Shown: positions 20,668 to 31,839 of the stretch, piece after piece
Position numbering within the stretch: the stretch's first letter is position 1
How the letters are laid out: each line of letters starts with the position of its first letter
Source: Gnetum montanum
Lineage: Eukaryota > Streptophyta > Gnetopsida > Gnetales > Gnetaceae
Length of the DNA stretch: 32,665 nt
Assembly: GCA_015680685.1 (NCBI GenBank)
Contig: MNCI01020297.1
Span: 193,410 to 226,074 of the forward strand
Direction: 5' to 3'
Notes under the pieces: model-generated
What the model saw: only the letters and a program-made list of their open reading frames with translations
What the model was told of the DNA's origin: nothing
The model's database searches: none
Program-made: the position numbers and the translations under genes

Positions 20668-22027
20668 TGTTCTATCCACTTTATCATTTTCTACATAAGT
20701 TAGAGTTTTAGGTGCATTCTATGACTTTTCTAGCTTAATCCATCTTCAACAATAAGTTAGAGTTTTAGGTGCATTCAATGTATTACATCATTAAAAGCAT
20801 TGTTTCTAGTCCTTATCTTCAACATTCATAAAAAATGATGTTTTGCATCATTTGTGACATTGTTAAAGATGTTTATGAGTCTTTAGTTTTAATGTCTAGC
20901 TTTGTCTCCTATGTTCATTCTCACATTAGCATTTTCAGTAGTTTTGGTCTTGACATATAACATCACTTTGCTATCTAATGTTCCACATAAATGTTGCTTT
21001 TCATGAATGATGTTAATTTTTATATCAATTTCATTTTCAATGTTTGCTATAACTACATGTCATTTATCCTATGTAGGCCCTAATGTGTTATTTCTTCACA
21101 ATATATGAGACCCTTATAGCCTATGAATAGGAGGAGATCCCTAAATAGAAAGGGGTTGGAAAGTTTGAAACATTGAAAAGTGAGAAGATTTTAAAAAATA
21201 TTTGAAGAAAAAGCCTTTTACAACTTTATTCACAATTGCTTCTTTAGCATATTAGAAATCTCTATGTACTTCCTAGTTCTTTAGAATTTCTTTTATTTTT
21301 TCCTTTTTTGCTAATATATTCTATTCCCTTCGTTTTATCCTCTTGACACATAGAGAATATCATTAGATTTAGATTGATGCACATATATGATTCAATCTCT
21401 TTTTATTATATCTCACTATCAGTTGTTTTGTCCAATTTCCATCAGGCAGACACATCAAAGATAGATAGAGAGAGAAATGGGATAATATAGCTCTTTTTTA
21501 GTTATCCTTGATCCTGTTCATCTTGCAGGATTACTACCACATTCTCCTAGGTTTCTTTTCCTAAAAATCTTAGCTTTTTTTATATTTTAGATATTTCCTT
21601 TTCCCATATACTTGTCATTATAACAAATCTATTTTGCTGCCTTTTTGCTTTAAGGATATGGTTTCTTCAATAGAATTTTTTTGTTTTAGTTTGCAATTGT
21701 CTATTTTTTTTTAGCCAAATATGATCTAATTTTTGATAGATTTTATTCTATGTAATGTTCCCCTTTTGTATCTCATTGTGGATATTCTTGTCTTTTTGGT
21801 AACATATGCTTTGGTAGCTATTCCATGCACTGATTTCCACTTATTTTCTCCTTGTGTTTCAAAAAAAAAAACACTATCTTAGATTGTTATAATTTCTAAC
21901 AATTGGCAAGTCTAAATTTAATTTAGAGGTTCATTTTTTTAGACCATTTGGTGGTAGAAAAATGCTTTAGTTATTTTTACATAGGGTTATTCTAAATCTT
22001 AGAATTATGATGATTCTAATTGTAACA
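20668..22027 (+). repeat. LTR of element D (plus strand)
   Basis: Boundaries inferred by comparison with the inverted LTR at 25000-26079 and from the primer site after 22027. It starts TGTTCTATCCACTTT (other copy TGTTGCATTAACTTT) and ends TGTAACA. Shared landmarks: TATGACTTTTC at about 20720, GATGTTTTGCATCATTTGT at about 20837 (one mismatch with the other copy), a TATA-like TATGAATAGGAGGAG at 21122, and CTCTTGACACATAGAGAATA at about 21340. It is longer (1360 against 1080 bases) because of a duplication near its start and extra sequence between 21400 and 21950. Confidence 0.65.
20696..20776. repeat. 57-bp-offset direct repeat in the element D LTR
   Basis: A 24-base identical word beginning TAAGTTAGAGTTTTAGGTGC occurs at 20696-20719 and 20753-20776. 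The inverted LTR copy has the region once, so this is a local duplication. Confidence 0.85.
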
Positions 22028-22031
22028 TCTT

Positions 22032-22052
22032 TTTGGTGCTAGAAGGAGGACC
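22032..22052 (+). other. candidate primer-binding site of element D
   Basis: TTTGGTGCTAGAAGGAGGAC lies five bases after the inferred LTR end. It closely resembles the TGGCGCTAGAAGGAGGG sequence I know to follow the 5' LTR in many plant Tat-type elements, with a CpG-type transition. I do not assign the tRNA. Confidence 0.6.
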
Positions 22053-22288
22053 ATCCAAAAAGTAACTTCATTTCTAGGATTTTCTCTTTAACATCTTCTA
22101 TTTTATAAGTTTAAATGATGTGCTACATTGAAACAATGATGTCATATGTCTTTTCCTCTAACTTTTACATTTTTCTTAAATAAATATTGTTAATTTCTAT
22201 TTCAAGTTCAAACCTAATTGTAGGGAAAACCAAAGCTCTAGTGATAGTGCTGTGAAATCACAATTACTACTAAAAAATATTCACAACC

Positions 22289-24430
22289 ATGGCATCATCC
22301 TCATATTCAAATTTCTTTAATCTCTAAAGGCTTAGTGATTTAAAGAAAAATCAAAGATTCTCTAAAGGGATTAAGCTAAAGGGAATACAAGATAGCCTAT
22401 GCCAAGTAAGAGCTATGCTTCTTGCTCACATCAAATATGTTCAATCTTATTGTAGAATATGAGAGGGTCAATGATTTCCCTTCTTTCCTTTCTAATCTAG
22501 ATAATCCCATTGAATTGGATCATGGGGAAGCTAGGATGATTGTACAGTTCATCATGGAACAAGAGAAGATATAAGAAGAAATACATTTGAAGATTGAAGA
22601 GGTTAGAATAAAAGCTATCTTAGATCAACCTCTTGGTCCTCACATCACTATTAGAGGAAAAAGGGTTAGTATATCCTCTAAATTAGATATTCATTCAATA
22701 GATGAAGATGAAGAATAGGTTGTTGAATGGCTTAAAAAGACCAATCCTTTGTCACATATATACATAACATTAGTATCATGGCTTCTCAAAAATATTTACC
22801 TAGATCAGTTTCTCCTAGCATAAGATCATCTAGTCTTACCCTTTCCTTGTTCTCTATTCATCTATCTTACTATTTATTACTTCCCAATAATGTTAGTAAC
22901 CCTTACTCTTTTTGCTAATCCTCTAACCCATTTCTTAGATCCACATATTTCATTCCTCAATTCCAGCCTATCATAACTTTGTTCCAATCCATTTAGTTAC
23001 CTATTTTTTCTACTCCATTACTATTCAACATTCTTCAATCTAGTAATGCATCATCTTTTCTCCTATACTTATCTAATTTTATTTCATTAGGCATACCTAC
23101 TTCGAGCACATTCAAACCTATTCTACACATGCGTCCCCCCTTGACGTCCTCACTTGTTAGTATAGCTCAACATATTCCTTACTTTCCTAAAATAAATTAA
23201 CAAATATTTAGCACTAATTAATGATGTTATGATTTGTCTTCAAAGCTCAAAAGAAAAAGTAGCTAAGGCATTGGTTATGTAAGAGAAATATTTTATTTCC
23301 TTGGATCAAGTTCTAAGTGATCCTATGAGCTCTATTGTTCCTATGCGAGTTCTACCTAAGGGGATTTCATTAAAATCCTTTACAAAGTACAATGGTAAAA
23401 CAGGGAATCCTATGAATCATATAGTCACATTTAGAAATAAATGCATGCTTCATGCTCCTTATCCTTACATTGTACTAAGTTGTTATCTACCTTTCTTTCT
23501 GGAAGAGTGCTCGAATGGTATAGATCCATGTCTCATGGTTTTATTACCTCTCTAAAAGAACTGTTAGTATCTTTCATTAAATGCTTCAAGTTAAATATTT
23601 CTAAAAGCACCAATGTTATGTCATTTTTAGCTATTAAACAAGCTTCAAATTAACCCATCAACAAGTTCATTTCTTAGTGGATAACAACATCAACAAAATT
23701 ACTATATCATTTTGAGGAATGTTACTTATAAGAAATTTTCAAAATTTTGGTTATTAACTATATTAAAAAGACAATGGCTTATCCTAAGCCCTATTCTTTG
23801 AGTGATACTTTCCTAGCTACTAGAAGCATTGAAGAAGCTACTAGTCAACATAGTGACTAGGAATTCTTGTTGATCCATAACAAAGCTAACAAGGTTGTGA
23901 AACAAGAAAATAGATAACTTTTCAAGGTGTTTCTTCCTTTTCTAAGAAACAAATAAAAGCTCCCTTAACTACTTCTTCTATAACTTAGCAATGCAGATCT
24001 CAAAGAAATTGAAATTAATATAGTAAAATACCTAGAAGGTATATTATGCTTTTTAACAATCTTCTTAGGGACAAACATCTTAAGAGGAAATAAGTTTTTG
24101 ATTAGGTAAGAGCACATTATCATGGTATTCAGTTCATAGTAATGGATCCCTCTTAGAGACAAGAAGATGATCTTGAGGTGTGTTAGTAGTATAACTACCA
24201 GAAGTACCACTATTATCATGAGATTGCCATTCATGACATAGATAACTCCAAAAATCTAAAGGATGACATCAAGATCTCATAGATAAGGTAAACTAGTAGT
24301 GGAAAATGAGTCATCCACTACACATCTAGATAATTAGTAGCTGGAGGTATTTTAGAATCCTTTGGGACTTAGAAATACTATTTTATCTTTTAAGCTAGAA
24401 CATAAGGCTCTTAACTTTCCACCTAGAGAG
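22289..24430 (+). pseudogene. gag: gag of element D (Tat-like)
   Basis: Starts at ATG 22289 (MASSSYSNFFNL). A charged N-terminal part (22289-22730) is followed by a Pro/Ser/Ile-rich spacer (22800-23180). The capsid domain is clear: LPKGISLKSFTKYNGKTG, NHIVTFRNKC (23355-23445), then after a frame change near 23490 GRVLEWYRSMSHG and FIKCF (23500-23610). The C-terminal part has YPKPYSLSDTFLATRSIEEA (23775-23835) and, at 24190-24280, the Tat-type pattern Y-x-YH-x3-x-H-x-x-N-x-KNLKDDI, with its Cys ligands lost. Frameshifts and stops throughout. Confidence 0.82.
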
Positions 24431-24999
24431 GCATATGTCATTTATTAGAATAACTATACTCATCATTAATGGTTTGCATTACAATATCAATGTTGTGGTA
24501 AGAATAATCATAACAAGTGAAAAATCAACATAATCTACAAGAAATTAAGCCAAACAATTTGTTGCCAAACAGCCTAGGAAAAACTAACATTTTGTGTAAT
24601 CTTCCTTAAATCAAAAGGAAACTTGGGGATCTAAGGATAAATCTAGCAAGTTGAGTTAGATGTTTCACCAATGTTAATGGTATCAAGAAAAATAAAATTA
24701 TGCACATAAAATATCCTATAGAAAACATCTAAGCAAAGGAAAAACATAGCGTATTACAAGAGCATAATTGGGAGTGAAGAATATTCAAAAATAATATGGA
24801 AAGGAAATAGATCTATCAATGAACATGTGCATATCAAGAAGGAAAAAATAAATAAAACAAATCTAAAGTGAATCTAGGAAAAACCAAAGACAAAAGATGT
24901 AAGAATAGAAAACTGAGTTTTATAGGAAAAGACAAAGAAACCTACAAAATTATGTTCCTAGATATTTACTAGAGATTAGAGGCATCTGATGAGGAGCCG
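24431..24999 (+). other. unassigned sequence between gag of D and the inverted LTR
   Basis: A-rich sequence with many stops in all frames. It could be the rest of gag or the gag-protease linker of element D, but no protease active site is visible. It ends where the inverted LTR begins with TGTTACC at 25000. Confidence 0.4.
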
Positions 25000-26079
25000 T
25001 GTTACCTCATTCTTGCTCCAATAAGCACATTGGTGCAAATACAATAGAAATAATAGCAAATCCAATAGTTGACAATTGCAAAAGGAAGATCAGACCAATG
25101 TGTTTTTTTTTATTCTCAATAGATATCTGTGTGTCAGGAGGAGAACATGAAGAGGATAGATAATTTTAGTAGAAGAGAGAGAGAGAAAAGAAAAAGAGAG
25201 CTAAAATGAACATTAGGTCTTTTAAAGTAAAACACTGATAAGCTCTCAATTTCTAAAAAAGCCAATTAGATGATATAGATGTCAAACCATTACATTTATG
25301 GGTATTCTCCTATATATAGGCTGAAAATGCCTCATAGATTATGTAAGAAAGATGTAGTGGGGTCCATAAAACCTTCTAGAAACTTCTAAAAAGTTTTGGA
25401 TATGAGAAATGATGTAAAGTCGAAAGTTTGATGCTAGATGTCAGAAGTTTAATACAAAATGTCAAAAGCTGGAGATCAAATTTATGTCAAACATCAAAAG
25501 AAAGTTCAATTTGAGATGTTAAAGAATTTCACATGGGACATCAAAGTTAATTTGACATAGAATGTTAAAAGTTGTTGATAAAGGTTGATATTAGATGTTA
25601 GATATGAAATTGGCATTAGATGTTGAAAATCTATTGCATGATGTCAAAAGTAATATTGAAGCCAAATGTCAAAAGGCTACAAATGAAAATTCACATTGTA
25701 CATCCAAGTTTTAACGTAGGATGTCAAAAATCTGTTTAAACATCTGAAACTAGATGTCAAAATAAGTTCCATGTGGGACATTTACAAGTCAATGTAGAAT
25801 GTAAAAAGTGAATCCTGACACTAAACATCAATGAGCTAGAGTAGAGTTAGGATCAATTCTAAAACTAACATTAGATGTCAAAATTGAGAGGAGCCAAAAT
25901 GATGTGGTTAATAACATAAAATGTCACTTTTGGAAACCTAAATATGGGAGACTAGAAATAACACTACAAATGATGCACAACATCAAATCTAAGTTAATTA
26001 AGATGACTTCAAATGCTGAAAAGTCATAAAGTGTATCCGAGTTTTTGACTTAAGATTAAAAGCCAAAGTTAATGCAACA
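25000..26079 (-). repeat. 3' LTR (minus strand) with TTTTGACATC repeats in U3
   Basis: On the minus strand it starts TGTTGCATTAAC directly after the polypurine tract and ends GAGGTAACA. A TATA box CCTATATATA is at 25311-25320. Between about 25430 and 25890 the word (G)ATGTCAAAAG and close variants (TTTTGACATC on the minus strand) recur about 16 times at 20-45 base spacing. The R/U5 part has a CT-rich block on the minus strand (25165-25200). A match to the LTR at 20668 supports the boundaries. Confidence 0.75.
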
Positions 26080-26091
26080 TTATCCCCTCTT
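26080..26091 (-). other. polypurine tract of the minus-strand Tat-like element
   Basis: AAGAGGGGATAA on the minus strand, directly before the LTR start TGTTGCATT. It fixes the orientation of the LTR and links it to the integrase at 27190-28252. Confidence 0.75.
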
Positions 26092-26194
26092 GATGGATAC
26101 TACTGAAAAGCTAGAGAAGAATCCATCACGAAAAGACATAAGCTGATAAGTAATTGCAAGAGGATTCCAAGAAGTTGGAAAGTAGGGGAGAAAG

Positions 26195-27075
26195 TTTGGG
26201 ATATCATTGATACACTTATTGTGGAATGCTATGCCATAAATGTAGGGCATGGACAAATCACAAGAAGCACACAAAAATATACATAAAGCACTAACCCACT
26301 AAATTCTCTCAATAATACTCTCACTAGACTAAAATAGAGATACTTCTTAGATCTCATCAATGTAGAGTATAAAAAGAGAAAGGAATAGAGAAAGAAAGGG
26401 AGATAGCATAAAGCAAAATGAGAAAGCAATAAAAAAGAAGGGAAAGCATGGTAGGGACATTGCCAATAGATCAATAGTGGATTCCTGTGTCACAAAAGTA
26501 GGAAAAAACTAGATTCCTAAAGATGAATTCTCTCTTACCTCATGCATATGAAGATTTCACACTCATTACATTACTCTACGCTCAACACTCCCTCATTTCA
26601 TCAGGAAAGAGACATTTGTTCAGGCCTCACTAATACTGAATATAAAGAGGAATGAAAATAGATGAGGAGAGGGGATAAGAGGAAGAAAAGACAAATATAG
26701 TACAATGAGAGTAGAAATAATAGGATGTGAAAAAAAAATAATAAAAAAGAAAGGGAAGATAAGATTACATCATTTATACACTTGTCATGAGGACGATGTT
26801 ATGCCATAGAAGTGGGACATCACTAAATCCTACATACTATATGGCAAAAAATAATGCCATATAGATAACAAAGTAACCCTTTCTTGTCCCACTTAATAAT
26901 ACACTCTATCACATCCTCATATGAAGCAATGAAAATTAAGTCACTAAAAATCTCATTGATTGTGTAGGGCACATAGAGTAGAATAGGATAGATAGCATAG
27001 AGAAATTGGAAGAATAGTTAAAGAAATAGTAGACAATGAGATAGAGAGGGGAAATATCAAAAGGAAGCATAAGAA
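26195..27075 (-). repeat. three diverged tandem repeats of about 270-310 bp in the 3' UTR
   Basis: Units lie near 26195-26455, 26456-26760 and 26761-27075. Each has, in order on the plus strand, a TACACTT/GTGGA...ATGCCATA-AGTGGG-CAT segment, a CT-rich segment with CTCATC or CTCACT, and a long purine-rich segment with AGAGAAAG-type words. Homology is clear between units 1 and 3 at the first segment and among all three at the purine-rich part. No protein is encoded; open frames on the minus strand here (26080-26474) follow the CT-rich composition. Confidence 0.7.
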
Positions 27076-27189
27076 AAATAGAGTTAGAATAAACCTTTTA
27101 TCCTAATGTAGTAACTAGTAAACTACTACTGAAAGAATACTTATCTGACCTTGAATAGCCAACAAGTTTATTGTAATAGTGTGGCTACA

Positions 27190-28252
27190 AGTAGTAGTAT
27201 TTAAGAAAACTCTTGTTAATAGGATTTGGAAACTAATGCACTTCCAAATCAAATAGTTTATAGGCACCATTTTGCAAAGATTGAACTAGGAAAGGACCTT
27301 GCCACTTGGAAGAGAACTTTGTATTCATGGTGTTTGGAAAATAACATATTACTAGATTACATTCATGGACCTCTCTAATTCAAATGTGTTTGGAGTGATG
27401 ACACTAAATATCTACTTGATATTCACGTAGATGACGAAGAGTAGCTTGTTGATATTCTTTGAGGAGATTTAACTTAATGCATCAAATGATGTTGTTATCC
27501 TAATCTAAATACTAATCATGAAAAACAATATGAAGAGATGGGATATGAAGCTGAACTAGTAAGATCACCTCAGAATCATAGGTCAAGAAGTATGGAGTAT
27601 GATGATTAGTTGCATGCAAAGTGGTATGATAAATCCAAAGGGTATGAGATAGCTTTATGTACCAATTACATTGGATTTTATCAACCATGGTACAGAGATA
27701 GCATATGAGAGCTTTATTAGTAGACTCATCCTACCCATTAGAATCAAGATAATAAGGTGATGAGAAGAATTAAGTGATGTAGTACAAGGAGAAAGAATTA
27801 ACTACCTCCTTACTTTTAAAGAAAGGATCATTGTGAGTCATAATTTGGAGAGGTATGTCCATGTGAGTTATGTTGTGATTAAGGGTGAGGTGACAAATAA
27901 ATTGGGATTTGATGGAGCACAATGGAATGGATTGCACCTACTTAGTGAAATATTTCATAATAGTTAATATAAATTAATGCCCAATAGGTGATGAAGGATT
28001 AATGGCACCAATTAGATCTAAAATCATATTTTTGAAAGGTCCATGTGATGTAAGATATGTTGAGCTCTTGTGAAGGAACAAGGATAAGAGAACTATGTCA
28101 TTGGCAAGTATCACATGTTTTAACTAGATGATAACATCTTTGACTAAGGTTAATCACCAAAAGCTTAAAGAAATTATATGAGTAGGTAGGAGCATGGAGC
28201 ATGATTCTAAGTGTGCATCACAAACTCCTAATTGAACTTGATCAAGGACTAT
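27190..28252 (-). pseudogene. pol: Tat-like integrase fragment
   Basis: Minus-strand integrase. Order from 28250 down: zinc-binding region (LGVCDAHLESCSML, then YHLVKTCDTCQ near 28120); catalytic core with FTKW in damaged form, IMTHNDPFFKSKEVVNSF where the family has the TDNG box (about 27800), and DESTNKAL with the catalytic Glu (about 27720); then WYIKLSHTLWIYHTTLHA...TPYFLTYDSEVIL (about 27560-27690) typical of Tat elements; and the C-terminal part TKFSSKWQGPFLV...GAYKLFDLE...FLKYYY (27195-27330). Stops and frame changes interrupt it. It is truncated at its N-terminus by the LTR of element C. Confidence 0.86.
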
Positions 28253-29121
28253 TGATAAACTCAAAATTTTCACTCATGCAGTATCATAACAACGATGTCG
28301 TATCACATGCTATGTCATCATTAATCTAAGGTCTCGAGATGTGTGCATCCCTATAAATATGACACGGACATATGATCTAATAACTTTGATTTCCATCATA
28401 ACCAGACTCTTACAATTTCATTTCTTGAATTTATACTTAGTGATAGGAGAGTGAATACTTGCAGTATGATGTGCTATAGTTGAATGTTATCTTTGTTTGA
28501 GCAGTTTGTACTTGGGCATATGTTGTGAACTAAAATAAAGATTGAGACTATTTCCCATCATTGTAACATTACTTACTTTACTTTTTGTTTACTTATAATA
28601 ATTTTCCATGCTTTCTTGATTAATACTTTACTTTCTTCAATACTTTGTTTTTACTAGTTAATATTAAGTAGAATGGATACATCTAATTTTGAGCATTAAG
28701 TGTGATCCTTTGGTAATCCCAGTAGTATTATCGCTTGGTTCACCGAGTAGCACGATACTTGGTAATCCCAGCAATGATTACATGAGCCCAAGACATATCT
28801 AGTAAATTAGGAATAGTTATCCATTGCTATAGGCTAGAATAAACTTATGTTTTATTAGTAGTTAAACTTAGCATTTAACTCTAGTTTCGTCATGTTTAAA
28901 CTTAGGAGCATAATAGGCCCAAATAACATCATGTAATCATATGCCTTACTACAAGATAAACCATACACTTAAAGATACTAGCTTGAAGTGGGAAGATAGA
29001 AATTGCAAGCTTAACTTAATTACTAGCATATCAACATTGATCATACATGGATTACAATTGGGTTGTGCATGAACACTCGTAACTTGTATGGTTGGATGTT
29101 GGATTTCTCCACTACTCATCA
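28253..29121 (+). repeat. 5' LTR of element C
   Basis: The end is certain: ACTCATCA (29114-29121) followed by the primer site. The start is approximate; TGATAAACT at 28253 is the best match to TGATGAGTT and gives 869 bases with TATAAATA at 28352-28359, a similar distance to that in element B. It carries two GGTAATCCCAG words (28713 and 28761 regions) that the other copies also show. It is more diverged in U3 than the element B LTRs and lacks clear GAGGCC motifs. Confidence 0.75.
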
Positions 29122-29122
29122 T

Positions 29123-29141
29123 TGGCACCATTGCTGGGGAT
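29123..29141 (+). other. primer-binding site (tRNA-Asp type), element C
   Basis: TGGCACCATTGCTGGGGAT, one base after the LTR end plus a T. It differs from TGGCGCCGTTGCCGGGGAT only by three transitions, at CpG or C sites, and confirms the reading of the weaker site at 5296. Confidence 0.85.
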
Positions 29142-29264
29142 AGTCAATGTGTGCTGAGTAATATATTTCAGAAAGTTCATCATAGTAGGAACCAAAAAGT
29201 TGATCTTCCTAATCTCTAAGTAATTCTAACAAACACAGACTTAACCAACTGTCATAACTAAAAC

Positions 29265-31720
29265 ATGGCTTCAACAAAAGACACCTTATCACCTGCCAAA
29301 GAGATGAAAAAGGGTAATGATAGAATAAATGATGAAGAAGACTAGAGTATGCCAATGCAAGAAAGAATTTAATATGTTCATGATGATCCCTACTATCTTG
29401 ATTTTAACTTCATCCTCCATCAAGATGGGTAAAGAAGGTGGAAAGACTTATAGGACAACATTGTTCTACTTCCACAACATTCAGCAATCACAATGCTTCA
29501 TGTAGCTTTAAGGGAAATGAATCTGAGTCATGCACAAAACAAGTACCATGTGACCAAACATATAATGAGGCCCTATGAACCCATAGAGGCACAAGTGAAG
29601 AGAGATGCTACTATGGAGATTAAAAATTTCCACAACAAAGGGAAGAAAATTGACTCTCATGTTATCTTAGAAGAACTAGATAGTGATGCATTGATACAAA
29701 AAAAACTCCATCGGAATCATGAAGTAAATTCTCAAATGCCTATTTTCTGATTAGAAGAATCTATCAAGGTACAACTACATTCTACCTTAGTAGAGATGTC
29801 CAAAAAGAAGCCAAAGACTCCAAGTATAAGCAAGACTCAAGGCCAAGAGTTTTTGCTGGATTTGAAAAGGAAGAATATTAGAGTTACAGAAGGAGGACTA
29901 GCCAACATTATTCTCATACTAGTCCATCTTCATCCTTATGATTTTCGATAGACTCTAATCGAAGGAGAAAATGGTATAGAGACCATGATAGGGAAGAATG
30001 GAGGATTCATAATCGATATGATCATCACCCAAGATATGATGATGAAGAAGATGAAGACCATGAACCATAAAAGAATATGAATAGAAGGGGAGATAGAGAG
30101 AGATATGAGCATCAAAGGGGACACTACTACAATAGAGAAAATGAATCCTACAAACATGAAGAACCCCTATTGGAAACTCAAAGCATGATCAACATATAGG
30201 AGTCTATCTACATACTAACCAGGCATGTAAGGGATAGCCACATTAAGTAGATAGACATGAACAACATGTCTAGATTTGAGGGTGGTTACATTACTGATCC
30301 ATAACACCACCTTTAAGCATTCCATGATACCTATGACCTATAGAACATAGAGCGTGAGTGGTAGAAACTAAATTTAATCCCAAGAATACTTGTTAAAGAG
30401 GCTAAAAGCTAGTACAAATCATTGGACCTAGAATCAATAAGGAGATGGAGTCCCATGCTAGAGCTTTGTAATGATAAATACCAAACTTATTCCTAGCTAT
30501 CCAATCTTCGAAAACAAATCCAACAATGGAAGCAAGGGACCCATGAATCCCTCAATGCATCAATGGGCCAATATTATTCAATATTGCGTAGGTGCCAAGG
30601 CCATGGATTTTTCCAAAGGGAGGAACTTAGGCACATCGTCGATTGGCTTAGAAACAGGACTAGAGATACCCTTGGTGTTTATGCCCAAGGTCAATTATCA
30701 GAGATGTTTGCTCATTGAATCCAAAGACTTATTGATCAAGTGGCAAAGGAAGAAGGTGAACTAAAGAAGAGAGAATTAGCATAAGCATACAATAGAGATC
30801 CATCCATTTGCAAAGGGGATGTAAGAATATGTGATAAAAAAAAGAGGAAAGCTTGGACTAGGTGATCCAAAAGAAACCACTACCTATTAGAAATCTATAA
30901 CTAAAATGTAGAGAAGATGTGGGATTCAGTAGATGAAAAATTTGCAATAGCTTTAAAGATGGTTGAGGAACAAATTGAGCAGGCCCTTGTTCAAGGCTAG
31001 GAAAAGAAGAAGAAAAGAGACTTTGGACAAAAAGGATGGGTTGCTTTAGTGGTTGACTCTTCAAGTACAAGCTCGAATGAGGAAGAAGGTTGTATTATGT
31101 GCCAATATGACCATCCTAAGTGGCACTACCCTGCTATTGCACATTTGCAAGAAATGGGGGCATATGCATTGAACCCAAGATTTGTCAAAAAGTAAATGTC
31201 CAAAAGGTTGTCTTATGCTCAAGGTAACTATCGTTAAACCTTCCAACCAACCTACTACCTTAGTGGAGCATATCCATAGCCACAAGAGTAGTATCATCAA
31301 TAGTGGCATCCACCCTAATCTTGGGCAATGACAGTACCATGATAATAGCACCTATATAAGTAGTGTGATCCTTATGGATACTGTGTCTAACATCCCATTT
31401 CTCTAGGGAATGTAGTAGTTCAAGCTTCAGAATACTATCCACCCAAATACCATAGACCTACACTACCAAGGACAGAGTCCAATCCATATGTGCATTCGCA
31501 AGTGGCTAGTTCACTAAGTTAACATCCAACTCCTTTACTACCTATGCCATCACTTGTAATTTAGGGAGAACTACCATCATAGCCATAATAGAAAAGTGCA
31601 ACTAGGGTAGTAATTATGTAGCAGGAGATAGTCATGTAGGAACATCAATGTAGGAAATGACCATTCTTTTGAACAAGTATAGAGAAGGTTTGATGGATGG
31701 GGAATACATTTACTCCCACT
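29265..31720 (+). pseudogene. gag: gag of element C
   Basis: Begins at ATG 29265 (MASTKDTLSPAKEMKKG). An N-terminal region is open at 29493-29750. A basic, Arg/Asp/His/Tyr-rich low-complexity segment follows (29940-30140). The capsid-like region (30215-30780) has TRHVRDSHIK, FEGGYITDP, ESIRRWSPMLEL, HIVDWLRNRTRDTLGVYAQ and matches 6290-6830. The Cys/His cluster reads CIMCQYDHPKWHYP (about 31095-31135), one Cys short of the element B version. A Tyr/Pro/Gln-rich tail follows. Stops (mostly TAG/TAA) and frameshifts break it. Confidence 0.82.
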
Positions 31721-31839
31721 CCATCCACATCTAATCCTCTGAGAAATGACAAGCTTCCATCATCATAAAAAAAAATGTGATAACTATATGCTAACATAAA
31801 CCAGTACTCACTAGATCAAGGCAAAAGAACTTCCTCAAA

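Larger units (their letters stand above)
20668..24430 (+). mobile_element. Tat-like Ty3/gypsy element D, 5' half (LTR, primer site, gag)
   Basis: Plus-strand 5' part of a second gypsy lineage: LTR 20668-22027, primer site near 22032, gag 22289 to about 24430. It interrupts the LINE at 20668. No protease or reverse transcriptase follows on this strand; instead a related LTR lies inverted at 25000-26079. It is either one element whose 3' half was inverted or two insertions in opposite directions. Confidence 0.7.
25000..28252 (-). mobile_element. Tat-like Ty3/gypsy 3' half (integrase, 3' UTR repeats, LTR), minus strand
   Basis: Read on the minus strand: integrase 28252-27190, a non-coding region with three diverged tandem repeats 27075-26195, a polypurine tract 26091-26080, then an LTR from 26079 down to 25000. 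Order and orientation are those of the 3' end of a Tat-like element. Its LTR is related to the plus-strand LTR at 20668-22027. The upstream end is cut by element C at about 28253. Confidence 0.78.

Noticed and set aside
25045-25055. TTGGTGC word resembling a primer-binding site near the inverted LTR
   Set aside because: It lies inside the LTR as defined by the polypurine tract and TG...CA ends, and the following bases do not match a tRNA end.
25430-25890. Short repeated words suggesting a CRISPR-like array
   Set aside because: Repeats are about 10 bases and degenerate, spacers are irregular, there are no cas genes, and the setting is a plant LTR.
26080-26474. Hydrophobic minus-strand frames resembling membrane proteins
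   Set aside because: Phe/Leu/Ser richness comes from the CT-rich tandem repeats in a retrotransposon 3' UTR; there is no start context or homologue.
31061-31442. Minus-strand open frames of 96 and 60 codons
   Set aside because: They oppose the recognisable Tyr/Pro-rich tail and Cys/His cluster of gag on the plus strand.
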